64,000 nt of DNA from Candidatus Phosphitivorax anaerolimi. GTDB taxonomy: Bacteria; Desulfobacterota; Desulfomonilia; UBA1062. The stretch spans positions 1 to 64,000 of the forward strand of contig MPOS01000034.1 in the NCBI GenBank assembly GCA_001896555.1, written 5' to 3'. Below are positions 1 to 7,064 of the stretch, piece by piece. Both the position numbers and the translations under genes were made by a program. The notes under the pieces were generated by a model, which had not been told where the DNA came from, searched no databases, and worked only from the letters and a program-made list of their open reading frames with translations. Numbering within the stretch: position 1 is the first letter of the stretch; the number at the start of each line of letters is the position of its first letter.

Positions 1-34
1 AAGCCTGCCCCTCTTCTTACGAAAGGAAAAGAAC

Positions 35-478
35 ATGAAGGATTTACACGACAATATAGACATTGCTCCTGTTGTCCTGCCCAAGCTCTTCACAACGGGC
101 GTGACAGGAACAGCAGAGATCGACCTTGCCGGGTATGATTCGGCAGAGATCGAGATAACAGCGGGGGCCCCTGGCGACACCCTGGGGGCAGCGGTCAAGT
201 TTACCGTGACCACTACTCACGCGGACGATGACGGCACCGGGAGTGCCGGGGCCTATGGCAACGTGGCGGCTGATGATGTTCTCGGAGTGACCCCGGCTGA
301 AGGTGTCTGTCTCACGATTGATGCAGATGCCGAGGCTTCACAGGTGTACCGCTTCGGTTATGTGGGCGGTAAACGGTTTGTCAAGGTCCTTGTGACGGCT
401 GTTGGCACGCATACCACCGGGACTATCATCGGTGTGAACGTGGTCAAGGGGCATCCCCTGGAAGCTCCTACGGCATAA
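35..478 (+). CDS. Phage virion-associated-like protein
   Basis: A 147-residue acidic, Gly/Thr/Ala-rich protein with a good ribosome site (AAAGGAAAAG) just before the ATG. It starts MKDLHDNI, has the core DLAGYDSAEIEI, and ends with RFGYVGGKRFVKV followed by VVKGHP. From memory this pattern matches small proteins found beside major capsid genes in tailed phages and prophages, where they probably form a head-decoration or fibre-like beta domain; no catalytic motif is visible. The following genes are small and mostly unrecognised, and tRNA genes follow at 2224, so it fits a prophage or satellite edge. The exact virion role is inference. Confidence 0.6.
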   Translation: MKDLHDNIDIAPVVLPKLFTTGVTGTAEIDLAGYDSAEIEITAGAPGDTLGAAVKFTVTTTHADDDGTGSAGAYGNVAADDVLGVTPAEGVCLTIDADAEASQVYRFGYVGGKRFVKVLVTAVGTHTTGTIIGVNVVKGHPLEAPTA

Positions 479-705
479 GACGCTCTACAGGCAGCGCATG
501 CCTGGCGGTACATCCATTCCGCAGAATGCGCGCAGGTGAGCCGGTAGTGCCTGTCTCCAGAAAAACACCGGCAGCGGAAGGGGTTGAATTGCCTCGAACC
601 CGCACCCGGCCCCCTGGCCGTGAGTACCCGAAAGGGGCATCACTACTCATGGCCGCAAAAAAGGGGGCCGGTTCTTTCCAAAATACAATAAGCGAGGGCT
701 GCAAG

Positions 706-876
706 ATGGCGAGATCAGCAAGGCACAAGAGAGACCGGAAGCGGGATATCAAGCGCGGCTTCATTCCCATGCCGAGGAAAAAGAACGCACAGAATCCCCG
801 AGAACGAATCAGGCCATACTCGGACATGGACCGGGACGATAGAATGCAGTGGTGGGCGAATGGTGAGCCCGTTTGA
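706..876 (+). CDS. Small basic hypothetical protein
   Basis: A possible 56-residue, very basic protein (starts MARSARHKRDRKRD, ends WWANGEPV). GCGAGGG lies about 10 bases before the ATG. The same frame is open back to 526, with another ATG at 649. It could be a nucleic-acid-binding phage protein, but nothing identifies a family and the frame may be chance. It sits between the virion-like gene and a repeat-rich non-coding stretch. Confidence 0.3.
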   Translation: MARSARHKRDRKRDIKRGFIPMPRKKNAQNPRERIRPYSDMDRDDRMQWWANGEPV

Positions 877-1252
877 GGATACTGGCAAGGGGGTACTCGA
901 ATATCTTGCCGAAAAACGAGTTTCCCGAAACCGCTATGGTCCGCATTCGCAGAATTAATTCCTGTGTTTGAACATTTGTTCAAAATGTTCAAAGAATGTT
1001 CAAACAGATATGGTGAGACATTCAATATTATGCTTGCATTCCCACTGGCAAGGGCGTATCAAGAAAAGCGAAACCGGCAAGAGGTTGCGACTCTCACCGG
1101 CTTCTGACCACCACGCTTATTGGAGGTAAGCGAATGGCTATCAATCATGTAACGTTTTTCCTATCTGGAATCAATCACAAAGCCAGCAATGCCCTTACCT
1201 CTTCTGCGTGTTCATCTGAAATCATGCCCGTATGGGCTCAAAGGAGGGTATT
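877..1252 (+). other. Non-coding, repeat-bearing gap in the phage-like segment
   Basis: No convincing gene. It holds a near-identical 15-base direct repeat (ACTGGCAAGGG-G/C-GTA at 881-895 and 1044-1058), the TGTTCAAA repeat cluster at 966-1005, and a six-codon ORF at 1134 behind a GGAGGT ribosome site, too short to call. Confidence 0.5.
966..1005. repeat. Nested inverted and direct TGTTCAAA repeats
   Basis: A perfect 11-base inverted repeat (GTTTGAACATT at 966-976, AATGTTCAAAC at 995-1005) encloses two more TGTTCAAA copies at 977-984 and 986-993. There are thus four copies of one 7-8 base word in 40 bases, one inverted. The layout suits cooperative binding of a repressor or replication initiator. 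The cognate protein is not in the window. Confidence 0.55.
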
Positions 1253-1624
1253 ATGGAACAGAACGGGGCAGTAGCAAGGGCGGCACAGGTAACAATCACG
1301 GATGAACACCTTCGGAAGATGGCAAGGCTTCAAGACGGCGCTTTCGAGATTAGTCGTCTGATGGACGGATTCGATGTGATTTACCGAACGGTGCGAGATA
1401 AGTTTTCTTGTGAGAATGAATACTCTGGGGAAGAAGACGGCTTGCACGTTATCTTTGAGCAGTTAATCAGCCGTACCAGGGAATTCGCTGAACGCTTGGA
1501 GCGTGAAGCCCTGGAGGTATGGGCCGGTTTCAATACCATTCTGGAGGGGGGCAGAGAAGGCCGGGGAGACCACCACAGAGGCGGGAGTATGATATGGCGA
1601 GGAAAACCGAATTCACCCCTATGA
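1253..1624 (+). CDS. Hypothetical protein of the phage-like segment
   Basis: A 123-residue protein starting at an ATG preceded by AAAGGAGGG at ideal spacing; the same frame reaches back to 1232. The first 95 residues are mixed charged and probably helical (TDEHLRKMARL, FEQLISRTREFAERLEREALEVWAG), like small phage or plasmid accessory proteins. The last 25 residues are Gly/Arg-rich and overlap the next gene. No family recognised. It begins a run of three closely packed genes (1253-2087) ending at the terminator at 2111. Confidence 0.55.
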   Translation: MEQNGAVARAAQVTITDEHLRKMARLQDGAFEISRLMDGFDVIYRTVRDKFSCENEYSGEEDGLHVIFEQLISRTREFAERLEREALEVWAGFNTILEGGREGRGDHHRGGSMIWRGKPNSPL

Positions 1625-1833
1625 ATGAGGCGGTCAAATCGGGCAAGATCACCCCGGAAGACCTGAACAGCCTTCGCGAAGCATTGTTCTTCGATATCAT
1701 GAGATGCCTGGAAAGGACGCGGAACAGATGCAAGGCTCATGGTCTTGAGCCCGAAGAGGTATGCTTGTCGTTCGATCATCCCAATGAATCAAGGGGCAAG
1801 CATTACGCGAGTGTGTCTTTGAGAATCGGATAA
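1594..1833 (+). CDS. Hypothetical protein of the phage-like segment
   Basis: A 79-residue protein overlapping the previous gene by 31 bases in another frame, with GGCGGGAG before the ATG. It contains a helical stretch (EDLNSLREALFFDIMRCLER) and a basic patch (RTRNRCKAHG). Family not recognised. Tight overlap with the preceding gene and the short gap to the next suggest translational coupling. Confidence 0.5.
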   Translation: MARKTEFTPMNEAVKSGKITPEDLNSLREALFFDIMRCLERTRNRCKAHGLEPEEVCLSFDHPNESRGKHYASVSLRIG

Positions 1834-1844
1834 GGGAGGACAGC

Positions 1845-2087
1845 ATGGAACACTATTTCACCCATATCGAGGAAGGCAAGAGCGGCTTCGTGGTATCCAC
1901 CATTAACCCCTATCGTATCCTTGCCAAGACCGGCTCAAGGAAGACAGCAGAGCTTTGTCAGGGCGCGGTAGAGGCGGCGATTAATACCCTTACAACTGAA
2001 TGGCCGGACCAGGACGGAAGACCACACAGGCGGCTTTTGACGGGAGAGAAGCCCAAGCTCGGGGTTCTCCAGGGTGGCAGGGAATAA
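1845..2087 (+). CDS. Small hypothetical protein
   Basis: An 80-residue protein with a strong GGGAGGA ribosome site 11 bases after the previous stop. It begins with a beta-like segment (YFTHIEEGKSGFVVSTI), then a Ser/Lys-rich loop and a helix (ELCQGAVEAAINTL). No family recognised. It is the last gene before the terminator at 2111-2137, so 1253-2087 is probably one transcript. Confidence 0.5.
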   Translation: MEHYFTHIEEGKSGFVVSTINPYRILAKTGSRKTAELCQGAVEAAINTLTTEWPDQDGRPHRRLLTGEKPKLGVLQGGRE

Positions 2088-2110
2088 GCAGGAAGAATGC
2101 AAAGAACCAG

Positions 2111-2137
2111 GGCCGGGGATGTATCCCGGCCTTTTTT
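2111..2137 (+). terminator. Rho-independent terminator of the small-gene cluster
   Basis: A 7-bp GGCCGGG/CCCGGCC stem (2111-2117 with 2125-2131) is followed at once by six T residues (2132-2137). It ends plus-strand transcription of the small genes before the tRNA operon, which reads the other way. Confidence 0.85.
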
Positions 2138-2150
2138 ATTGTCCGAAATT

Positions 2151-2170
2151 GGTTACACAGCGGTTACACA
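2151..2170. repeat. GGTTACACA direct repeat
   Basis: GGTTACACA occurs at 2151-2159 and 2162-2170, eleven bases apart, between the two terminators at the edge of the phage-like segment and 54 bases from the tRNA-Lys 3' end. Short repeats here could be integrase or excisionase arm sites; that is inference. Confidence 0.35.
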
Positions 2171-2174
2171 GAAT

Positions 2175-2217
2175 AGAAAAGGAAAAGGCCTTACATCAAG
2201 TAATGACGTAAGGCCTT
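2175..2217 (-). terminator. Terminator of the tRNA operon
   Basis: On the minus strand an 8-bp GGCCTTAC/GTAAGGCC stem (2187-2194 with 2208-2215) is followed by TTTTCCTTTTCT. It lies just past the 3' end of tRNA-Lys and closes the five-gene tRNA operon. Confidence 0.75.
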
Positions 2218-2223
2218 GATAAT

Positions 2224-2299
2224 TGGTGGGCCATCCAGGGCTCGAACCTGGGACCTACTGATTAAGAGTCAGTTGCTCTACCTGTTGAGCTAATGGCCC
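2224..2299 (-). tRNA. tRNA-Lys (CTT)
   Basis: A 76-nt cloverleaf with CCA encoded. The acceptor stem GGGCCAT/ATGGCCC pairs fully, the discriminator is A, and the anticodon loop CTCTTAA gives CTT (Lys). It is the last gene of the tRNA operon, and its 3' end faces the phage-like segment, the usual orientation of a tRNA attachment site. Confidence 0.95.
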
Positions 2300-2311
2300 A
2301 AATGCTTTTTC

Positions 2312-2388
2312 TGGCACGCCCGGGGCGACTCGAACGCCCGACCTGCGGATTCGAAGTCCGACGCTCTATCCGGCTGAGCTACGGGCGC
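2312..2388 (-). tRNA. tRNA-Arg (TCG)
   Basis: A 77-nt cloverleaf with encoded CCA, acceptor stem GCGCCCG/CGGGCGT (last pair G-T) and anticodon loop CTTCGAA giving TCG (Arg). Fourth gene of the tRNA operon. Confidence 0.95.
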
Positions 2389-2403
2389 TCATAACACATA
2401 TTG

Positions 2404-2480
2404 TGGGGTGAGTGAAGGGGATCGAACCCTCGGCCACAGGAGCCACAATCCTGCGCTCTACCAACTGAGCTACACTCACC
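2404..2480 (-). tRNA. tRNA-His (GTG)
   Basis: A 77-nt cloverleaf with encoded CCA. The anticodon GTG (His) sits in an ATTGTGGCT loop context. The extra 5' G opposite discriminator C, diagnostic of bacterial tRNA-His, is present at 2480. Confidence 0.95.
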
Positions 2481-2493
2481 ATAGGCTCTCGAG

Positions 2494-2567
<74 letters not shown>

Positions 2568-2579
2568 CCATCCAACCTG

Positions 2580-2660
<81 letters not shown>

Positions 2661-2669
2661 TAGAGCAGC

Positions 2670-2698
2670 CTTATAGCAGAGGGTATATGGCATGGCAA
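2670..2698 (-). promoter_or_regulatory. Promoter of the tRNA operon
   Basis: On the minus strand TTGCCA (2693-2698) and TATAAG (2670-2675) are separated by exactly 17 bases, a good sigma70-type promoter. Transcription would start near 2663, directly before tRNA-Pro. Confidence 0.75.
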
Positions 2699-2859
2699 GC
2701 ATTTTTTCTCCAGCAGCCGTATCCTCTAAACAGGGGATTACACTGTCATTCTCTGAGGTTTTCCCTGGCTTCAGGATCACCTTTCTCCTGCGTCCTTTAA
2801 AAATATATACAGAAGGCCTTGAGCTGCTCGGAAGGCGGCCCGGCCCGCTCAATCAATTG

Positions 2860-3300
2860 TTATTCCCCCAGGATCTCTCTTATGAGACGGTCCTCTATTT
2901 CTTCCATCTCCCTGGCCATCTCCTCAGACACCCCTTCGTGATTGTACCCCGTCAGGTGGCAGATTCCGTGCACGAGGAGCTCGAGCATCCGCTCATCGAG
3001 CCTCATCCCGGATTCCTGCGCCTCCTGAAACGCCTCTTCGATGGATATCACCACGTCGCCTAAGTGTTCTCCTTGGGGGCCTTCGCCCTCCTGTTGGGGG
3101 AAGGAGATGACATTGGTAGGCCGGTCGCGGTCCAGATAGGTGCGATTGAGATCCCGGATCTGGCCGTTGTCGACCACTACTACCGAGAGTTCCGCGTCCT
3201 GCCTGCCGAGCAGCTCGAGCGCCCGGGAGGCCCACTCGCCCAGCGGGATTTCGTCGATCGAAAACCGGCTCTGGATGTTCTGCACGTCAATGACTACCAT
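2860..3300 (-). CDS. ybeY: Endoribonuclease YbeY
   Basis: A 146-residue single-domain zinc endoribonuclease that acts in 16S rRNA 3' maturation and ribosome quality control. The zinc site HGICHLTGYNH at 111-121 supplies all three histidines, and the upstream conserved segments (LNRTYLDRDRPTNVISF at 51-67, LGDVVIS) are intact. Length is normal. It overlaps the 3' end of phoH by 14 bases, the usual phoH-ybeY pairing. The HD-7TM gene often found between or after them (pgpH) is absent, and the next minus-strand genes downstream are tRNAs behind their own promoter. Confidence 0.95.
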   Translation of the reverse strand: MVVIDVQNIQSRFSIDEIPLGEWASRALELLGRQDAELSVVVVDNGQIRDLNRTYLDRDRPTNVISFPQQEGEGPQGEHLGDVVISIEEAFQEAQESGMRLDERMLELLVHGICHLTGYNHEGVSEEMAREMEEIEDRLIREILGE

Positions 3301-4243
3301 TGGGCGAGTACCTTTCGTAGGCCTTGATGATCTTTGCCACCACCTTGTGACGGACCACGTCGTCCTCGCTGAAATAGATGAAGCCGATCTCGTCGATGTT
3401 TTTCAGAATCTGGTCGGCCTCGATGAGGCCTGACTTCACCCCCGAGGGCAGATCGATCTGGGTGATGTCGCCGGTGATGACCGCCTTTGAGTTGTATCCG
3501 AGCCGGGTCAGAAACATCTTCATCTGCTCGGAGGTAGTATTCTGGGCCTCGTCGAGAATGATGAAGGCATCATTCAAGGTCCTGCCCCTCATGAACGCGA
3601 GCGGCGCCACCTCGATCTGGTCCCTGCTGATAAGCCTCAGCACGTGGTCGTGCTCGAGCATGTCGTACAACGCATCATAGAGCGGCCTCAAATACGGGTT
3701 CACCTTCTCCAGGAGATCGCCGGGCAGGAATCCGAGCTTCTCGCCAGCCTCCACGGCCGGCCTGGTCAGGATAATCCGCTCCACCTTCTTCTTCAGGAGA
3801 TGGGACACCCCCATGGCCAGGGCCAGATAGGTCTTGCCCGTGCCGGCAGGTCCGATGCCGAAGAGCACGTCCTTGACGCGCATGGAATCGATATAACGCT
3901 TCTGCTGCAGACTCTTGGGCACGATGACCTTCTTGGTGGATGAGATATAGATGCTGTCCTTGAACACGTCTTCAAGGTTGACGTTGCGGTCTTTGGCCAG
4001 CATCCTCACCGCGTACCACACATCGTCCGGATAGAGGGGAAAACCGCCTTTGATGAGCTTGTAGAGGTCTCTCAGGGCGTGTTCCGCGAGCTCGACATCG
4101 TAATCCTCCCCCGAGAGCTCAATGGTATTTCCCTTGAGCGAGCACTTGACCCCGATGGATTCCTCGATGATCTTCAGGTGAGAGCAGCTGTCTCCGGCGA
4201 GTTGACGGAGTATGTACGGATCTGGAAATTCAACGCTTGGCAT
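3287..4243 (-). CDS. PhoH-family ATPase (PhoL type)
   Basis: A 318-residue cytosolic PhoH-like ATPase, usually linked to RNA handling together with YbeY. After an N-terminal KH-like region (about 1-110) it has Walker A GPAGTGKT at 131-138, the GEKLGFLPGD motif at 167-176, and Walker B AFIILDEAQN at 226-235. The length matches the long PhoH form. It forms a two-gene minus-strand operon with ybeY. The ribosome site before the ATG is weak (AGAGG about 12 bases upstream). The true substrate is unsettled in the family. Confidence 0.93.
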   Translation of the reverse strand: MPSVEFPDPYILRQLAGDSCSHLKIIEESIGVKCSLKGNTIELSGEDYDVELAEHALRDLYKLIKGGFPLYPDDVWYAVRMLAKDRNVNLEDVFKDSIYISSTKKVIVPKSLQQKRYIDSMRVKDVLFGIGPAGTGKTYLALAMGVSHLLKKKVERIILTRPAVEAGEKLGFLPGDLLEKVNPYLRPLYDALYDMLEHDHVLRLISRDQIEVAPLAFMRGRTLNDAFIILDEAQNTTSEQMKMFLTRLGYNSKAVITGDITQIDLPSGVKSGLIEADQILKNIDEIGFIYFSEDDVVRHKVVAKIIKAYERYSPNGSH

Positions 4244-4592
4244 CGAAAATGATCTGCCTCTTTCTCATGAGCTTCTGCTTCCTCATGATCTCTTATTAAG
4301 AGTTCTGATATATCAAAAAACATGCGAAAACAAGACCCTCTTCCACCGGGACCGCTCGCAAGCATCCGGAACCTTTATGAAAACACCCCTGCAATGGCCG
4401 ATGGACCCCGTGCCGCGCCTTTGAAAAGGCCCTTGATCGAAGATGACGGCGTGGGCCTCTCTTGAAGGAAACAGCCCGGTTCCAGAGGATATGCCGTCAT
4501 TTAACATGAGGACATCCCGAAAGTCATCGGCTGGTCCAGCCGGGGAATTCCCTCAGAAGCCGAGCCGCTGCCTTCCGGAGGCTATTCTCATA
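4244..4592. other. Divergent intergenic region, no gene seen
   Basis: About 350 bases between phoH (left) and queD (right). It contains a perfect CTCTTA-T-TAAGAG palindrome near 4306 and two TCATGA palindromes near 4270, close to the phoH start. No ORF here has a supporting ribosome site and family resemblance. Confidence 0.5.
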
Positions 4593-4619
4593 TTGCACAG
4601 GTATCTTTTTGTGTATTAT
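4593..4619 (+). promoter_or_regulatory. Possible promoter of queD with almost no leader
   Basis: TTGCAC (4593-4598) and TATTAT (4614-4619) are 15 bases apart, a short spacer. Transcription would begin near 4626, three bases before the queD ATG, consistent with the missing Shine-Dalgarno site. Confidence 0.35.
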
Positions 4620-4628
4620 GTACGTCAC

Positions 4629-5006
4629 ATGTTCAAAGCAAAAGTCATAGACACGTTCAGCGCGGCCCACAGCCTGCGCGGCTACCGGGGCGACTGCGAG
4701 AGGCTCCACGGGCACAACTACCGGGTGGAGGTAGCGGTGGCGTCCCGGGATCTCGACGCCATGGGGGTCGTCATTGACTTCCGCGAGCTCAAGCAGCTCG
4801 TGAAAGGGGTCCTGGCCGGGCTTGACCACCGGTATCTCAACGATATAGAGCCCTTCCGCGAGCAGAACCCATCTGCCGAGAATATCGCCCGATACATCTT
4901 CACCTCTCTTCTCCCCTCCATCGAAAAGCCGCTTGAGCTCCACGAGGTGGTCGTGTGGGAGAACGATACCTGCTGCGTGTCTTTCAGCGGAGACGCGCGG
5001 CCATGA
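4629..5006 (+). CDS. queD: 6-carboxy-5,6,7,8-tetrahydropterin synthase (QueD/PTPS family)
   Basis: A 125-residue pterin-forming enzyme that converts 7,8-dihydroneopterin triphosphate to 6-carboxytetrahydropterin in queuosine/preQ0 synthesis. Zinc ligands are H14 (FSAAHSL), H27 and H29, and the bacterial CxxxHGH signature is at 23-29 (CERLHGH), which favours QueD. The ATG at 4629 gives the family length; no Shine-Dalgarno site precedes it. The stop overlaps the folE2 start (ATGA), so the two are coupled, and FolE2 would supply the substrate. QueE, QueC and QueF are not in the window. A sepiapterin- or folate-related PTPS role cannot be fully excluded. Confidence 0.88.
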   Translation: MFKAKVIDTFSAAHSLRGYRGDCERLHGHNYRVEVAVASRDLDAMGVVIDFRELKQLVKGVLAGLDHRYLNDIEPFREQNPSAENIARYIFTSLLPSIEKPLELHEVVVWENDTCCVSFSGDARP

Positions 5007-5776
5007 AGGACATCCAGAAGGAGAGACCGGATAATCCGCTGTACATCCAGAAGGTCGGCGTGAAGGGGATCTCATACCCCATCGTGGTCTCCGACAAGCT
5101 CAAGGGCAGACAGGATACGGTGGCGTCCATCAACCTGTATGTCGACCTGCCGCGGGTGTTCAAGGGGACCCACATGAGCAGGTTCATCGAGGTGCTCAAC
5201 GAGCACCGCGACAACATCCACATAAAGAATTTCGAGCACATCCTGAACGAGATCCGCACCGCCCTGGAGGCGGAGAGCGCGCACATGGAGGTGGATTTCC
5301 CCTACTTCATCGAAAAGAGCGCCCCGGTCACCGGCTCTGTCGGACTGATGGAATATCGCTGCCGCCTCATGGGCATGGTAGGGAAGAAGCGCGAGTTTCG
5401 GGTGATGGTGAAGGTCCCGGTTCAGACTCTCTGTCCCTGCTCAAAGGAGATCAGCGCGTACGGCGCTCACAACCAGCGCGGGCTCGTGACCGTTGAGGTG
5501 CGCTACGAGCGGTTCTTCTGGATCGAGGACCTCATCGATCTCGTCGAGCGGTGCGCATCGAGCCCGGTGTATCCTATCCTCAAGCGGCCTGACGAGAAAT
5601 ATGTCACCGAATACGCCTACGATCACCCCATGTTCGTGGAAGACGTGGTGAGGCTCGCGGCTGCGTCGCTGAAGGAAAGACCCGAGTTTTCATGGTTTTC
5701 GGTGGAGGCGGAGAACTATGAAAGCATCCACAACCACAGTGCATACGCATACATCGAGAGCGAAGACCGTGGGTAA
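5003..5776 (+). CDS. folE2: GTP cyclohydrolase IB
   Basis: A 257-residue FolE2-type GTP cyclohydrolase, which opens GTP to 7,8-dihydroneopterin triphosphate for folate and queuosine. The family active-site segment QTLCPCSKEISAYGAHNQRG is at 141-160, with catalytic C144 and H156. It starts at the ATG that overlaps the queD stop by four bases; the frame runs 16 codons further upstream but that would overlap queD deeply. The queD-folE2 pair makes the first two steps of preQ0 synthesis in one transcript. The 3' end overlaps the next gene. Confidence 0.93.
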   Translation: MKDIQKERPDNPLYIQKVGVKGISYPIVVSDKLKGRQDTVASINLYVDLPRVFKGTHMSRFIEVLNEHRDNIHIKNFEHILNEIRTALEAESAHMEVDFPYFIEKSAPVTGSVGLMEYRCRLMGMVGKKREFRVMVKVPVQTLCPCSKEISAYGAHNQRGLVTVEVRYERFFWIEDLIDLVERCASSPVYPILKRPDEKYVTEYAYDHPMFVEDVVRLAAASLKERPEFSWFSVEAENYESIHNHSAYAYIESEDRG

Positions 5777-6776
5777 GACGCCACTCCCTGTGGGCAAGCT
5801 GCCCCTAAAGCTGCTGGAAAGACTGCTCCGGAGCATACCCTCCGGCGATCCAAACATCCTGGCTGGCCCCGGCATCGGGGTGGACGCCGCGGTGGTGCGC
5901 TTCGGAGACCAAACCCTGGTGTTCAAGACCGACCCCATCACCTTCACCAGCGAGGACATATCCCGATATCTCGTCACCATAAATGCCAACGACATCGCCT
6001 GCATGGGGGGCATTCCCCGATACCTGCTGGTGACCTTCCTGCTCCCGGCCGGCCCGACCACCCCTGCATCGGTGGAAGAGCTGTTCTCCGACCTCAGGCA
6101 GGCATGCGCGGCCATGGATGTCACCCTGATCGGGGGGCATACCGAGATCACCCACGGCATCGAGCGGCCCCTGGCAATAGGCTTCATGATCGGGGTCATG
6201 GAAGAAGGAGCGGCGCACCGTCCCCGGAATGCCGGGGCCGGGGATCTCATCCTGCTTTCGAAGAGAATCCCCATCGAGGCCGTGTCCATCATCGCCTCCG
6301 AGGCATCCGGCCGGCTCGACATCGACGAGCAGACGCTCGCAGAGGCCCGCTTGCTCATCCGCGATCCGGGCATCAGCATCTTCAAAGAGGCCAGAATCGC
6401 CTGGGACCATGGGGGCGTCACCGCCATGCACGACCCCACCGAAGGCGGGCTTGCCACCGGTCTGAGAGAGCTTGCCCTGGCGAGCGGGTGCGGTGTGGAG
6501 GTCTATCAGGACCGCATCCCGGTGCTGCCGATCGCGGAAAAAATCCTGCCCCATTTCGGCATCGACCCCCTTGGCGCCCTGGCCTCGGGGTCCCTGGTGG
6601 TCTGCTGCGAGGAGGATCGCGCAGAGGGGATCATCGCCGCGTGGGCCGAAAATGGGGTCGAGGGCTCGATCATCGGCCGTCTCACCAAGGCCCGGGATAT
6701 GGTCATCGTCCGGGACGGCGTCAGGAGAGAGCTTCCGGAATTCCCGGCCGATGAGATCACCAAGATCTTTTCGTAG
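5718..6776 (+). CDS. AIR synthase-related (HypE/ThiL-like) ATP-binding protein
   Basis: A 352-residue PurM/HypE/ThiL-superfamily protein. Visible family features are the GPGIGVDAAVV segment (metal/ATP site), TDPITFTSED, NANDIACMGG, GGHTEI and HDPTEGGLATGL. HypE ends in a Pro-Arg-Ile-Cys tail that carries the cyanide-ligand precursor; this protein ends ADEITKIFS with no cysteine, so it is not canonical HypE and no hyp genes are near. If started at 5718 (good GGAGGCGGAG site) it overlaps folE2 by 59 bases; a GTG at 5769 would cut the overlap to 8 and begin right before the conserved LPVGKLP. Substrate unknown. Confidence 0.8.
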   Translation: MKASTTTVHTHTSRAKTVGKTPLPVGKLPLKLLERLLRSIPSGDPNILAGPGIGVDAAVVRFGDQTLVFKTDPITFTSEDISRYLVTINANDIACMGGIPRYLLVTFLLPAGPTTPASVEELFSDLRQACAAMDVTLIGGHTEITHGIERPLAIGFMIGVMEEGAAHRPRNAGAGDLILLSKRIPIEAVSIIASEASGRLDIDEQTLAEARLLIRDPGISIFKEARIAWDHGGVTAMHDPTEGGLATGLRELALASGCGVEVYQDRIPVLPIAEKILPHFGIDPLGALASGSLVVCCEEDRAEGIIAAWAENGVEGSIIGRLTKARDMVIVRDGVRRELPEFPADEITKIFS

Positions 6777-6933
6777 CGCCAGCGATAGCTGTAGTATCTT
6801 ATAGTGCCCAGAGCCGCCGGAATCTCCCTGCTGGAGGCCTTTGCCTTGCCCTTTTCATGCCTCCTTCGACGCGCTTGGAGAAGTGTTCCTTCATGGATCA
6901 CCTCCCCTCACTCAACGGCGTCGTTTCAGGATA

Positions 6934-7064
6934 ATGGCTGCGATCCGCCGATGGAAGACCGCCCTTTACGAACACCGAAGGTCTCTTCCCTGGCGAGACT
7001 GTCCTGCGATCTCCCGCACGGCGTCTGCCGGATATCACCGCTGTCTTCAGACCAGAGAGTCTCC
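6934..7064 (+). pseudogene. Degraded N-terminal fragment of a MutY-like glycosylase
   Basis: From 6934 one frame reads MAAIRRWKTALYEHRRSLPWRD, very like the start of adenine glycosylase MutY (a W-Y-x-x-x-R-R-x-LPWR block). The next MutY block (DPYxVWxSExMLQQTRV) is recognisable only after frame changes: bases 7007-7064 read DLPHGVCRIS and then DQRVS in another frame, with GGCGTCTG, GGATATCA and CAGACCAGAGAGTC preserved in order. Homology ends where the convergent MFS gene begins. Length and frame breaks rule out a working enzyme. Confidence 0.45.

Noticed and set aside
468-1025. 185-codon minus-strand ORF in the phage-like segment
   Set aside because: No ribosome site, no family pattern, and antisense to the likelier small plus-strand genes.
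5718-6776. Calling this gene hypE
   Set aside because: The C-terminal cysteine tail is missing and no other hyp gene is near.
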